A stretch of DNA of 64,000 bases from Skeletonema tropicum (GCA_037178625.1 CM074132.1:2232001-2296000), one strand, 5' to 3'; positions 23,075-35,647 are shown, counted from the stretch's first letter. Notes: a model not told the origin generated them from the letters alone. Numbers and translations: made by a program.

Positions 23075-23102
23075 GCAGCAACAACAACAACAACAACAAC
23101 AC
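23075..23102. repeat. CAA/CAG trinucleotide microsatellite
   Basis: AGCAGCAACAACAACAACAACAACAAC run in the shared promoter between the phosphatase and coiled-coil genes. Confidence 0.85.
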
Positions 23103-23127
23103 TCATTTACTGTTTACTGGGACGGTG

Positions 23128-24354
23128 ATGCCGTCATTAAATGCTCACGACATGTCTGCCCTCAACGACGATACAAACACCTGTCTTTCTACCATCACGG
23201 AAGAGGATGAGAGCATCCGCTCCGGCTCTACGACCGCCTCCAAAGAAACAGGCAAGAAGCAGGCCGATAATGAATCAGCCAGAGCAAAAACAGAAGAGGA
23301 ACGAAAAGAAGAAAAGAGACGGGGCAAGAAGGAAAGGAAGAAGAAGCTGAAAGAGCAATACACTGAAGATCATGAAACCGCACAGCAAATTCTAGTAGAC
23401 TTGTGCAATGAAATGAAAGAATTAAAGAAATCTCTTCGAGAAGATCACGAAAAGACAACTACTACCATGATGGGGAACTTGGAATCCAATCAACTCATTA
23501 TGAAGTCGCTCTCGGACCAGCTCGAAGCAATGCAGGGGAACATGAAACAATTAGATCAAGTGATTGAATCTAGGGCAACACCGGAACAAATTGAAGAGCT
23601 AGCACGTATCCGTGCAGTGCAAGAAATGATCAGCGTGGCCACAGAAGATAAGGAACAAACTGTGAAAATTTATGAAACTCACGCGAGAAGGGGATACGAA
23701 GAGATTGAACGTCTGCGCCAAGATCTAGAAAGTGAACGGAAAGAAGTTGCTGCCTTACGAACTGAATTAGAGATTGTAAGGGAAGAGAGACAAAAGTTGA
23801 TGGCCATGACTCCGAGAGGATCGCTTGGGGGACTGGAGGGGCTTGCGGCTGATGATTTATCCTCCAAAGAAGGAGGAAGTCGGAAAGGACCTGGATCAAC
23901 TTACCTCAATCGCGGATCTATATTATCTCGTGTGGATGTGAGAAAGATGTCAGATTTTGATGATATGACCCTGGAAACGAAAGGATCATATGACACCACT
24001 ACCTATGAGATGAAAAGTTTAAAGAAGAGAATCATACATATGAAGAAGAAGTTGGCTGTGGCCCAAGAGGAGGCAAAGGAGACAGCAGATTTACGTGCAG
24101 AAGTCGAGAGGCTGCGAATTGAATGTGAAACTGAAAAGAAAGCATCATTGAATAAAGATGAAACAATAAATAGACTCATGAAAGAAATTGAGGTTTTGAG
24201 GAGAAATCAGGGCGGTGCGAGGTCAACTGCATCTGCTCCTACTTCGCCACCAACAACGCTAAGACGCAAAAGTGCTCCGGAACAGCATCAGACACCAGCT
24301 AAGTCGGTCACCGTAACAACACCATCGAAGAAAAAGTGGTGGAACAACCTGTAG
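23128..24354 (+). CDS. Coiled-coil protein of unknown function
   Basis: Single exon; the first in-frame ATG is at 23128 (MPSLNAHDMSAL), 408 residues with a clean frame. After an acidic N-terminus the protein is a charged coiled coil (KKQADNESARAKTEEERKEE; heptads in LESNQLIMKSLSDQLEAM and YEEIERLRQDLESERKEV), then a linker with GSLGGLEGLAADDL, a second coiled coil (ETKGSY...KKRIIHMKKKLAVAQEEAKE) and a basic Ser/Thr/Pro tail ending KKKWWNNL. No catalytic motif is visible. It may be a cytoskeletal or scaffold protein; I do not recognise a family. Confidence 0.7.
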   Translation: MPSLNAHDMSALNDDTNTCLSTITEEDESIRSGSTTASKETGKKQADNESARAKTEEERKEEKRRGKKERKKKLKEQYTEDHETAQQILVDLCNEMKELKKSLREDHEKTTTTMMGNLESNQLIMKSLSDQLEAMQGNMKQLDQVIESRATPEQIEELARIRAVQEMISVATEDKEQTVKIYETHARRGYEEIERLRQDLESERKEVAALRTELEIVREERQKLMAMTPRGSLGGLEGLAADDLSSKEGGSRKGPGSTYLNRGSILSRVDVRKMSDFDDMTLETKGSYDTTTYEMKSLKKRIIHMKKKLAVAQEEAKETADLRAEVERLRIECETEKKASLNKDETINRLMKEIEVLRRNQGGARSTASAPTSPPTTLRRKSAPEQHQTPAKSVTVTTPSKKKWWNNL

Positions 24355-24441
24355 TACAAGTAGACACGTAGAGAAGGTCTAATTAGGGTCTTATTCAAAA
24401 TAATGTCAAAGTAAATGTTATCTGTCAACTCTCCCGGCTGT

Positions 24442-25632
24442 TTACTTGTCCTTGCTTGCCTTTTCCGTATTAAGTTCTTCTTTTGCGACCAATTCGACGT
24501 ATTGATTGAGCTTCTCTAGACCGACCTTCAATTGCTCTTCCGAAAGACCATCCCATTTTTCTAATGCCTCGTTGAGGGAAGGCTCCAACTCATCCTTGGA
24601 GGAATCCAAGTCCAATCTTTGGACGCTCTTTCACAGTTTTGCCTTCATCCTCTGCAAAACTAGAAACGACCTTATTAGTTATGTCCCCAAAAGAGTATTC
24701 ATCTAGTGCAGGAGGTGAGAGTAGAGTGAAGAAGCAATGTTAAGTCTCTATTCAAAGGAAAACAAGGATTATAAGTTGTTTCAGATGAGTAAACAGATAT
24801 ACATACCTTTGCCCGTGTAGGCTTTCACAGCATTCGCAATTGTACTTTTTGTTGCATCGCCCAATTTATAGTTTTCATTACCCAACAAGGCTCCTTTTAA
24901 TCTTTTGTCCAATTCTATGGCAAGGGCGCTTGACACTCTCCCTGCTACATCATTGGCAAGAGAAAAGTTGAGTAAATCAATGAGAAGTTTCACTGGTAAA
25001 AAGCCTGATACACTTGAGATGCTCGCTTCAAAAATGACCAAAGCTTTGAGCAGCATGAACAAATCATCCAGAGTAAAGTCTCCAGCTGCTACCCTTCTCA
25101 CCAATTCCTTCGAGATATCTCCGACTTTGTATGCATCTTTGCCTGTAAATTTATTCACTTCCCCTTTAATTTGCTTATCCACAAAGCGAGATAGGTCTCC
25201 AAACTCATATTCCTCCTTCCCCGTAATGTCGGCAACTTTATCCTTGACACTCTGGTCAATGTGTCGCGTGAGATCACCGAATTCATAGGGTTTCCCTGTA
25301 ATCTTTTCGACACTGCCACCAATGAGAGATTTCGTCAAATCTCCGAAACGGTAGCCCTTTTTCTTTCCGCTGTCATTAGCATTGTTCTTGTCGCTAGTTG
25401 CTTGAAGTATTAGTAATCGGCGACGCCATTTAAATATACCTATTGAATGCTTTGACCAATATATGGATGGTAGGTGTAGTGGAAATGAATGATGTTCGGA
25501 AGAAAGATCTTGGATCCGAGTATGTGATGGTGTGGCAGATCTTTCTCTTGTGGACAGGTCGAGGTAGGTGAAGCCCCAAACAACACCAGTAACTAGCACC
25601 AGTGCTAGTAGCTGAATGGAAGAGTGTAGCAT
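24442..25632 (-). CDS. Repeat protein with six Y-x-FGDL motifs, plastid-type presequence
   Basis: Exon 1 25632-24807, exon 2 24702-24442, intron 24703-24806 (104 nt, GTATGT...CTAG), phase 1; about 361 residues. A signal peptide ends VVWGF|TYLD, a plausible plastid motif. From about residue 85 the protein repeats a ~30-residue unit, TGKxxYxFGDLTxxxxxxV: YRFGDLTKSL, YEFGDLTRHI, YEFGDLSRFV, YKVGDISKEL, then after a hydrophobic insert (LFMLLKALVIF) YKLGDATKST and EYSFGDITNK. The intron joint rebuilds the sixth repeat, which supports it. One base too many near 24618 (AAAG run) breaks the last ~60 residues. The repeat family is unknown to me; a plastid membrane-surface role is speculative. Confidence 0.72.
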
Positions 25633-25953
25633 GGCTGGATTTGTATATAATTTATCGCTCACAGATTAGATAAATACCGTTATGTGTTATGAAAAGTAGC
25701 ATTCGGCATGGTTGCTTCCTCGCTGATGAACGATGAGAGAGTGGTGGTTGACACGAAAGATCCTTCCCACCAAAATTGAGACGCCTTTCTACGTGAGCCG
25801 CCAACGTAGGAATCGTGCACGCATTTTAAAAATTTCTTTGGCATCATTGACATCAACGGTTGCAGTTCTCTCCTATCACTATCACTACACAGAGCAACAG
25901 CAACGCAGCATTAAGTATTTAAACCACTAATAGTACACAATAGATCGGAGAAC

Positions 25954-26967
25954 ATGCCTCTAACAATTTCGGCTTCTACAGTACGTCGGCTTGCCGGCAC
26001 CACTTCGTCCTCTTCCAACTTGATCCGCTTCGCTCGGCGGCATCTTTCATCAACCACGCCCGCATGCAACACCTTTGACAAACTCGGTTGCATCGGACTC
26101 GGCCTAATGGGCCACGGCATCGCCCAAACAGCAGCCACTGCAGCTGCCAAAGACAACATCCACAGCGAAATCATTGCGTTTGAAACGGAGCAGAAATTTC
26201 TTGACAGTGGCCGCGATAGGATTCAGAAATCGGTGGATAAATTGGTGTCCAAGGAGAGACTTACTTCCAGTCAAGCTGATGCACTGATGGGCAAGATTAC
26301 CTTTACAACTGATCGTGACGCTCTGAATGATACAGATTTGATCGTAGAAGCAATCATTGAAAATATGGATCTGAAGAAACAACTCTATTCTGATCTAGGG
26401 AAACAGTGTAAGCCAGAGACTGTGTTTGCATCCAACACGTCTTCTCTCTCCATTACCCAAATGGCAGAGGCATCAGGTCGTCCAGATAAGTTCGTAGGTG
26501 TGCACTTCTTCAATCCCGTACAAATTATGAAACTGGTAGAAGTGATCAGAACAGATTACACAGATCCAACTGTGTTCGACAATACGGTAAAGTGGGTAGA
26601 TCAAATTGGGAAGGTTGCGGTGAAGTGTGGAGATACTCCCGGGTTCATTGTCAACCGTCTCCTAGTGCCAAATTTGATACAGGCTATGCTAATGTTGGAG
26701 AGAGGTGACGCAACAACGCATGATATTGATATTAGTATGCAACTAGGGGCGGGCAATCCAATGGGTCCTTTGCATTTGGCGGATTACATTGGATTAGATA
26801 CGTGCCTGTTTATCGTGCAAGGGTGGGTGAAAGATTTTCCCGATGAGAGGGCGTTTGTTGTACCTGAATTGTTGAAAGATATGGTGGCGAAGGGAGAATT
26901 GGGGAGAAAGTCGGGTAAGGGCTTTTACGAGTGGAATGGTGATAGGCGAGGGGATCCTGTTGTTTAA
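25954..26967 (+). CDS. 3-hydroxyacyl-CoA dehydrogenase, mitochondrial
   Basis: Single exon, 337 residues, clean frame. Residues 1-38 are Arg/Ser-rich without acidic residues (VRRLAGTTSSSS, IRFARRHLSS), a mitochondrial transit peptide. The NAD-binding fingerprint GLGLMG lies at 48-53. ASNTSSLSI (161-169) and the catalytic His in HFFNPV (H186) follow, then DTPGFIVNRLL and a C-terminal domain with GNPMGPLHLADYIGLD and GRKSGKGFYEW. This is the monofunctional short-chain HAD/3-hydroxybutyryl-CoA dehydrogenase type, oxidising 3-hydroxyacyl-CoA in beta-oxidation. It is divergent from the FGDL-repeat gene with 321 bp between the starts. Confidence 0.95.
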   Translation: MPLTISASTVRRLAGTTSSSSNLIRFARRHLSSTTPACNTFDKLGCIGLGLMGHGIAQTAATAAAKDNIHSEIIAFETEQKFLDSGRDRIQKSVDKLVSKERLTSSQADALMGKITFTTDRDALNDTDLIVEAIIENMDLKKQLYSDLGKQCKPETVFASNTSSLSITQMAEASGRPDKFVGVHFFNPVQIMKLVEVIRTDYTDPTVFDNTVKWVDQIGKVAVKCGDTPGFIVNRLLVPNLIQAMLMLERGDATTHDIDISMQLGAGNPMGPLHLADYIGLDTCLFIVQGWVKDFPDERAFVVPELLKDMVAKGELGRKSGKGFYEWNGDRRGDPVV

Positions 26968-27143
26968 GAAGTGGAGTAACTTGGCTAGTATAAAGTTTCG
27001 AAGAGAACGTTCATTTAGACAATGTGCTGCGTTGGATCTTATTTCCTAAATATTGCATTATTTGTGGAGGACAAGCAGAATAGGATGGCATTGTTTTGAG
27101 GATGAAGCCTTGATTTTTTGGAGATAACTTGATCGATTCCTTA

Positions 27144-27290
27144 CTACGAGTTCCGTAACAATTGAAAAAAATCTTTTTTGCCACTTCCTGGAGACTTCCT
27201 GGAGACTTCCTGGAAAGTTCGTTGGGCTTCTACAGAGGAGCTACTATGAAGCTACGTTGGAATTAAAAATGGGAGTTTGATGTCACCACC
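27144..27290 (+). repeat. Left terminal inverted repeat of the Tc1/mariner-like element
   Basis: 147 bp, inverted match to 29237-29372. Contains three tandem 11-bp units (GAGACTTCCTG). Confidence 0.9.
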
Positions 27291-27441
27291 CACCTACATA
27301 CACCTACAACTACAAACATGAGATCCATCTGCTGGTACTTAGCGCTCCCTTGCTATCGATGCTTTGACGACGAAGATCCAGCGGTACACGCAAGAATTTA
27401 GGAGATGCTGAGTTTGTCGCCTTGTTTGCATTGAGGAGAGT

Positions 27442-28480
27442 GTGGCTGTGCTGAACACTCGTCGCCGTCCCACTTCAAATCTCATCATGTCGGGCATGGG
27501 AGCAACTGACCCCGCCGACATTGTGGCACAGGCAAGGCGTGAGGTAGGGTTGTCTCGTCAATTTGAAGTTCAGAGGCGAGAGCGCCCTCACCCGTCGAGA
27601 GGGGGCACCACTGGGTATCCTGAATGGTACAGGGATGAAGAATTGCTTAGGCTGAAGAAGTTGATGTCTCTGCCGCATCTATCCATCTCCCGCTGGTTAT
27701 GCCGTCGCGAACGTTATCGTTCGTCAGGAAACCATGATCGCACTCAATTGGCCGGAGTAGATCTGATCAGTTTAGTAACGTTCTACTCTTGATGAGATCG
27801 CTACATACACCTACAACAAGGGAGGTGAACTCTATGACAACACAACAATATCCAAACGTTTAAAAGAGTTGCAGATTACAAGGAAGAGGGTATCAACTGA
27901 GGCCCATCAATGGTTTACACCCCATAATATATTTAGGGTGGATGTATTCTTCCGCTGCCCTCCTCCTCTCGGAGTAGCTGGGGTTGATCGTCGTAAATGG
28001 ATAGACACGACGAATTCGGTCTCACCTTCGAGAAGTGCAACAGAACAAACGGATGGGCCTTGAAGTGTTTCCGTGTGCGGAAGGAAGGGCATTACAAAAA
28101 AGGAAACAGCTCACTTGTCTATGCAATCGAGCCTGGAGATCCTCGTCTACCTCCTCAACAACGTGGCTCCGTGCAGAACCTCCGACGAGCGTTGTATCCA
28201 GAATGGTGGTACAACAGTACAAAATTCCGTGATGTGAGATGATTTGTTCTGATATTGAAACAAATAGAATTGATGGCACTGATGATCACCGTATAGATTG
28301 TCCGTCCATCAAACGGTGACCGGACATAAAGTAGGCCCTTGTCAATTCACCATCGTTCCTCATCCACCGTATCAGCCAAAGTATGGCCCGATTGAATAAA
28401 ATATGTGATCTGACAGATGAGGTACGAAAAAGAGGACTGGAGAATGGGATTGCGCTTGTTTGGAGCAAGAGGTACGAGCG
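27442..28480 (+). pseudogene. Degenerate Tc1/mariner-superfamily transposase
   Basis: Read across several frames, the text forms one transposase: an N-terminal HTH-like region (QLAGVDLISLVTFYS, DEIATYTYNKGGELYDNTTISKRLKEL, ITRKRVSTEAHQ), then PPPLGVAGVDRRKWID and DEFGLTFEKCNRTNGWALKCFRV with the first likely catalytic Asp, KEGHYKKGNSSLVYAIEPGDP, and near the end PHPPYQPKYGPIE with the likely last catalytic acid. Frame changes occur near 27790 and 28010, and stops interrupt the end (for example TAA after GPIE near 28397). It is therefore inactive as printed. The family assignment rests on the motif order, long TIRs and TA flanks. Confidence 0.75.
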
Positions 28481-28666
28481 CTGCAGCACTTCGCATTGGT
28501 CCCTTTGACTCCACTTATGCGCACTGCGGATATAGATTTAGATAGATAGACTGGTTGTGTATGTACTTATAATGATTCATCTATAACAAGATATGTTGTT
28601 CAAATGAATGTAAAGCTGTGCATCTTCGACAGACATGCCACAGCTTTGCTCTGTGTTTTGTATGCA

Positions 28667-29221
28667 TCAATCATCTTCATCATCATTAAAACACAACATA
28701 CCAATGGTCTTCACCGCCGTTTGCTTGCTCCTCTCGTTGTTCTTCTTCGTTGAACGACTCGCCGCTGACTGTTTAGGTGCCTTTTTCTTCCTTTCAATCT
28801 TCTCCTCCTCCTCAATATAGATGAGGAGTGCCAACGTATCACTGCAATAATGCCCATTCCACTTCTTTGCCAACGTTGATTTGCTGGTCGAATACGGTGC
28901 ATTCACACATCTTTTCAACTCATTGAATCAACCCACTCTCTTTCCAGTGGAATGATCATCGCCGCTATGAGATATCAAAGATCTCAACCACATCCGTTGC
29001 CCATCAACAGTCGGACTGTATTTCCTCCCGGCGAAGAGGGTAGCGGCCCTTTTGAACACTGCTGATTGTCGGGCGGATGTATCCCAAGTACGCGACGGAT
29101 TATTGCCTCCAGAAGAATCATCATCCGTGGAGACCAAGTCTATAATAGATGTCATCATGGCAGGCAAAGGGGCAGGTGGATTATCGGCTACTACTCTAGA
29201 GTAGATGTAACGCCCATGGTG
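28667..29221 (-). pseudogene. Second transposon ORF, broken by an in-frame TGA
   Basis: One frame on the - strand is open from the region of 29221 to 28667 except for one TGA at 28928-28930. The first part contains MTSIIDLVSTDDDSSGGNNPS and WDTSARQSAVFKRAATLFAGRKYSP; the second FNELKRCVNAPYSTSKSTLAKKWNG, then a Lys/Glu-rich region and an acidic end (FNDDEDD). It looks like a small charged accessory protein, possibly DNA-binding, transcribed toward the transposase. Homology unknown. The TGA could be a mutation or lie in an unrecognised intron. Confidence 0.5.
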
Positions 29222-29236
29222 CATGGCGTGTGTGTA

Positions 29237-29372
29237 GGTGGTGACATCAAACTCCCATTTTTAATTCCAACGTAGCTTCATACTAGCTCCTCTGTAGAAG
29301 CCCAACGAACTTTCCAGGAAGTCTCCAGGAAGTGGCAAAAAAGATTTTTTTCAATTGTTACGGAACTCGTAG
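29237..29372 (-). repeat. Right terminal inverted repeat of the Tc1/mariner-like element
   Basis: 136 bp, inverted copy of 27144-27290 minus one 11-bp unit. Confidence 0.9.
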
Positions 29373-29374
29373 TA

Positions 29375-29816
29375 TCTTATTTGGATCTGAGGGTCACTCT
29401 GCTCTGCTAAGTAGCTCTACACCGCCTTCGATCTATCCATCTATCGAATTAAGTGCTACTTAGTACCATCGGAACCTTGCTACTTGCAATAACAACAAAC
29501 ATGAAGCCTTCTATCTTATGTATCTTGAGTGGCACACCAACTCACTTGATGACACCTACTTTAAATTACAGCACTCTCTGCGCACACTCCCCGTTGGAGA
29601 TATGTGTCTGGATGGTGTCTGCCTCGCTCCGCGCGCATCGTGCGCGAGCGATGAGAGACGCTCGCTCCTACCTCGCTCGCTACATATCGCACTGAAGCTT
29701 TTGTGTCAGAAATGAGAACCGTGATGCAGTGATGCAGTCTAAGGTCCATCCAAGTTGCTCACAATTTACATTTCAAACAACCGAAAACGCACTGCACAAC
29801 ATACCATATCATAAAC
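29375..29816. other. Intergenic region after the transposon
   Basis: No gene supported. A short GC-rich inverted word cluster (GCGCGCATCGTGCGCGAGCG, 29628-29650) is the only notable sequence. Confidence 0.4.
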
Positions 29817-31099
29817 ATGAAGATAATTCATTCTGGAAATGATGAAACTGCAAGAAGTGATTACCAACGGGAACATGATGTATATCCTACGGGAGAAACA
29901 ATTGCATTGCTTCAAAAGTTTGATGAACTGAGGCAAGAAGAAGCAGATCAATCTCCGTACTGCAATGCTCCGTGGGATGTCAGCAAAGAATTTGATACGG
30001 TAGGACTTCTTCCAGTGTGCTGTCATGATTCTTGCACTTGTGCCACAACTCATCATTATATACCCAATCCTTGTTATATTGCTCCTACCACCTGTAATCG
30101 TCAACCTACTGTACATTACAATGTTGGTACCTCAAGTCTGTGACACAATACCAAGAACATTTGCTTGGCATGTCCACTGTTTCCTACAAGCTCTGCTTTG
30201 TATCCCATCTGCAGTGATTGCACTGATCAGCCTACTAATATCAAGACTATCCATGTTCCTTTTTGGCAGCTTTGTACTGTACATTAGCTTGCGGTGGTTG
30301 GAGTCGGTACAGAAGAAATATTGAGGTCATCAAACCATTTTGTGGAGGGCCTTCTCTAGGCTATCACTTTTCTGATTGTGTCGCTGCTGCTGCGGGAATG
30401 GTCTATCGACGGGGGCTAATGGAGTTCACAAGCGCCTTCGCTTTAATGTTCGTCCTCAATCCTTGGATTAAATACTGGATAACAGGCAACATTTACACGG
30501 CAGATCTCGGTATCAGATACGTTACACAAGTAGGCAGACCGATGGATGATCTTACGCTTCAGCAAGTGAAGCGAAACTTCAAACGCTACATATCTCGCGC
30601 AAAGACTACTCGCGAGTCAAAACTGTTCATTTGTAATCCTTTACTGTTTTGTCCCCACTTCCCATATCCTCGACGAAGGAGTAAGAGATACTTCACTGTC
30701 GGTCTGGAGCATTCAACAATTGCCGCTTTTGTTCATACGACGCATTTCAAATCGAAGTCGTCTCTTAGTGGTGAAGAGTGGAATTCTCGCTGTCTCTCGA
30801 GGTCTGCACAAGAACCAATATACAGAGTGATTCTGTGGCGCAACAACCCCTATCACATTTACACTGGCATTGTAGAAGCATGCATTTCGAAGAAGAGGCA
30901 ATCCCTTGAGCACCCGATGTGGCTGATCAGTTCTCATAAAAAGCTATCTGCTAGCTCAAAAGTATGCCTTAGTACTGGGTGGATTGATCTGTTCTTCGAC
31001 CAGTTCATTCCAAATTTCGAGTATTTTATTCGATTAAATGAGCTGGGCAAAGAAGCAGCTGATGCTATGGCGAGTGGTACCATTAGAGATCCATTCTGA
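29817..31099 (+). CDS. Unknown membrane protein (two frame breaks)
   Basis: Three consecutive frames (29817 to ~30010, ~30025-30297, ~30297-31099) make one protein of about 426 residues if one base is removed near 30010 and one near 30297. The N-terminus is hydrophilic (SPYCNAPWDVSKEF). Two to three membrane helices follow (LIIIYPILVILLLPPVIVNLL; ALLCIPSAVIALISLLISRL; FLFGSFVLYISLRW), then WSRYRRNIEVIKPFCGGPSLGYHFSDC and a basic C-terminal part with GMVYRRGLMEF, DLTLQQVKRNFKRYIS and HTTHFKSKSSLSG. No family recognised. The fact that all three parts are protein-like and in order argues for assembly indels over independent genes. Confidence 0.55.
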
Positions 31100-31263
31100 A
31101 TGATAATACTAGCTTTAACTTCTTACATGGGAATAAATTTACTCCTGCATTGATATACTAAGGAAGAGCTGTACCTAAGTTAATAGATGAATGAAATATC
31201 AATTTTATCACATTAACCCCACTTCCCTTAATTTACCCTAATACATCAACTAGGCAAACAAAT

Positions 31264-32930
<1,667 letters not shown>

Positions 32931-33362
32931 GGTGAAGATCTACTTTCTACTGCAGAGAGATTATGATCATCAAATTTGGGGCGGTGAGAGTTCGTTCGAA
33001 TATCTTCTCTTGGACGGGCTGATGGGCTGTCCCTCCTAATAATTATTGTACAATTTACTTGGAAATATTCTAAAAAAAGAGTTCAAAACGGGGGGTAGAA
33101 TCCCATAACGGTTGCCGAATCTTTTGAACTTGCTTGAGCAAAGCGCGAGCGCGAGCGCGTCATGGGAGGAACAAATTGTGACGTCACACTCTCTCTTCAA
33201 GCGGCAAAATCGATGTCGCCTTCCAACTCCTTTCCCAACCAACTCACAAACTCACAACTGAAAACAAAGACACAAAACATGCCGCTCTGCATCTGCATTC
33301 ATTCTGTGAGAACGCTCTGTTGTTGAAACTACTCTGCTGGGTATTGGGCATATGTACACATC
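32931..33362. other. Divergent promoter region, GPI / EEP gene
   Basis: 432 bp between the GPI start (-) and the EEP/EF-hand gene start (+). It contains a small GCGCGAGCGCGAGCGCG run (33139-33156). No core promoter recognised. Confidence 0.4.
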
Positions 33363-35647
33363 ATGTGTTCAGCTATCATGCGGGTGGCATCGATGCTGCT
33401 CCTATCATCCATATCAGTATCGACTTCTGCCTTTTTGCTTCCTCGACAGCTGCACAACCCAACAGTACGATGTCAGCAATGCTTGAGTAGGTGTTCTTCA
33501 TCTACCGTCCCTCTCACCGATCGAAGTGATGAAATCACAAGAAATGACTGTTGCAGCAGCGACCGTTCCAATACTGCCTGCACGGAAGCCACTTCCTTCC
33601 TTCATTGGAGAGAACCAAGATCAATTCTCGCTGTTGTCATGGAACATTCTCCTTCCAAATAGTCAAGACAACTGGTGGTGCCATAAACAATATAGTTCTA
33701 ACGTTGCCATGGAAAGAGAGGCAATGGGAACACAGGACAAAGTCTCATCAAAGAGAGATTGCTCCATTCTGCTGCCGATATCGTTTGTATACAAGAGGCG
33801 GACGGCGATACTTTTGATGCAGACTTTGCCTTCATGAAGGAGAATGGCTATGATCATGTATTACACAAGAAGTTTCGATTTCGCTGTGCTACATTTTTCT
33901 TGAAAGATAAATTCATGGTGGATCGGGTAGCTCACAAAGATCGAACACTAGTGACATCTCTTCGATGCAGAGCTTCCGATCGAGTTTTGCACGTAGTAAA
34001 TTGTCACTTATCAGGTGGCGCAGCACCTGAACGACGGCTTCGACAAGTCCACGATGGATTGCAACAGATACAGAAATACATCAATGCTTTGGAGCTAGAC
34101 TTGAAGAAGCAACTAAAGTTCAAGAGACCTTCACCAAAACTAATTGCCAAGGCAGAGAAGGCACTTGACGAATATCAGAGTGCTGGAAGTTATTGTCGCT
34201 GGAGACTTCAATTCGGATGGTAATACTGCAGTGAGAAAGCTGCTTGTTGAGGGAACGGTGAATCCAGAATGGCGAGAACCGCAATATCCTCAGCTAGTTC
34301 TAACTTCAAAGAAACGATCGCACTTGTTCGGTGGGTTCGTAGATGCAGCAGAGCTCGCATATGGGGGTAACGTGTGCGATGGTGACTATTCAGATGCAAT
34401 TCCACTGAGTGATGGGACACGACCTGCAACTTATGTTGTTCCCAATCTAGCATCGCTGTTATTTTTACCAGTCGCTGAGCAAAAGGGACCACCTCGCACT
34501 CAATTCGGTAAGCAAATAGCAAGAGGGATGGCTGAGACATTAAACTTGAATGACTGGTGTGCACAAGAGTTAGACCGAGCCTTTGATCTAGTGGATCTTG
34601 ATGGCAATGGCTCAATTGATGAGGAAGAAATTTTGTCACTGTTAGAAGATGTATACGTGTCAACATTTGGAGGTCAAATTGAGCAAGAACGAAACAATTT
34701 CTTCAAAGGTTTTGGTCAAGGGAGCAGCAACGGTCTTACCAAAGAGGAATTCATCGTAAGACTGCAGGCTCTCCAACAAGACGTTGAGGGAGAGCGAAAG
34801 GCGTTCGGTCTTGCAAGAGGTCTTGATCTCCAAAAGCTTGATAGAACTGAGATGGAAGATATATTTGAGAGAATTGACCTGGATGGGAATGGTCTGTTAG
34901 ACGAAGATGAATTCCAACAGCTCCTTGAAGCTGCCTATGTGGCTATTTATGGTGGAGAAATTGAAAAGAAGAGAGTTGAATTCTTCAAAGCTTTCAAGAA
35001 AGATGAATGTGAGATCAAGGAACTGACAAAGGAACAATTCACCGATCGCTTGCTGGCTTTACATCAGGAGTTAGATGGGGGGAGGAAAGGTTCAGGAGCT
35101 AGCTGAGGTGAAAGACTGAAGCCGATGTACAAAAGATGATTGAGCGCTTTACCCCACTGCTCCGGCATTCACTTGACGAAGTGTTCAGCCAATTCTCTGG
35201 GAACGATGAAACTCTGACAGAAGAAGAGGTGAATAAGTTCCTAATCAAAACCAATGGCGAGCTAGGCAGAGGTGGAACCTTTCGCCACGTAACATCTATC
35301 TTAAAGAGAAAGAATGAGCTCCAGGATACTCCCGCTGAGCTGACTCGCGAAGATTGGTATGGTATCTTTGCAAGAGAGCTTAGTGAAGGCAAGTGGTGGC
35401 AAGTGATTTATGATTTGGAAGGTTTGCGGCTCCAGTTTAAGGTCGCAGCACGAAAGTAAATCGAGGAGATCAATTTTATCAAGGCTGGTTGGACTATATT
35501 TATTTCACTAGAACGGAGTGTCTAGGTGTTCAAGATGCGTTGACAGATTCAGAACGGAGAAGAATATATAGTGATGGAGATGCGTTGCCCAATGAGTGGC
35601 ATCCTTCGGACCATCTGCCTGTCTCGGCGATTTTCTCATTGAAGTAG
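33363..35647 (+). CDS. Plastid-targeted EEP-fold nuclease/phosphatase with inserted EF-hands (several frame breaks)
   Basis: The signal peptide MRVASMLLLSSISVSTSAF|LLP has the diatom plastid motif. The endonuclease/exonuclease/phosphatase fold is spread across the span: SWNILLPNSQDNWW (~33630), DIVCIQEADGDTF (~33780, catalytic Glu), VNCHLSGG, VIVAGDFNSDGN (~34185, D-x-N) and, near the end, GWLDYIYFTRTE and EWHPSDHLPVSAIF (~35500-35640, catalytic Asp-His). Between the GDFN and SDHLP motifs lies an insertion with two canonical EF-hands (DLDGNGSIDEEE at ~34594, DLDGNGLLDEDE at ~34884) and a third degenerate one (SGNDETLTEEE). Six surplus bases (33480-33560, ~33690, ~33735, ~34182, ~35087, ~35114) and one missing (~35455) give an exact 759-residue frame. 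Ca2+-regulated phosphodiesterase or nuclease activity is inferred; the EEP class also includes CCR4-like deadenylases. Confidence 0.8.

Larger units (their letters stand above)
27144..29372. mobile_element. Tc1/mariner-like DNA transposon, 2229 bp, TA target duplication
   Basis: The ends are inverted copies starting CTACGAGTTCCGTAACAATTG: left 27144-27290 and right 29237-29372. They are near identical except that the left arm has three copies of an 11-bp unit (TTCCTGGAGAC) and the right arm two. A TA dinucleotide flanks each end (27142-27143 and 29373-29374), the target duplication of Tc1/mariner elements. The interior has broken transposase sequence on the + strand and a second ORF on the - strand. 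Confidence 0.88.

Noticed and set aside
22791..23102. Leu-rich N-terminal extension of the phosphatase ORF
   Set aside because: It is translated from the CAA microsatellite and promoter between two divergent genes; ATG 22790 is a sounder start.
29376..29816. tRNA-like GC-rich inverted words at ~29630
   Set aside because: No cloverleaf with T-loop GTTCRA and anticodon arm could be drawn.
30003..30018. A 16-nt GTAGGACTTCTTCCAG 'mini-intron' that would fix the frame
   Set aside because: Far shorter than any other intron in the window (minimum 58 nt). A one-base indel like those in neighbouring genes is a simpler explanation.
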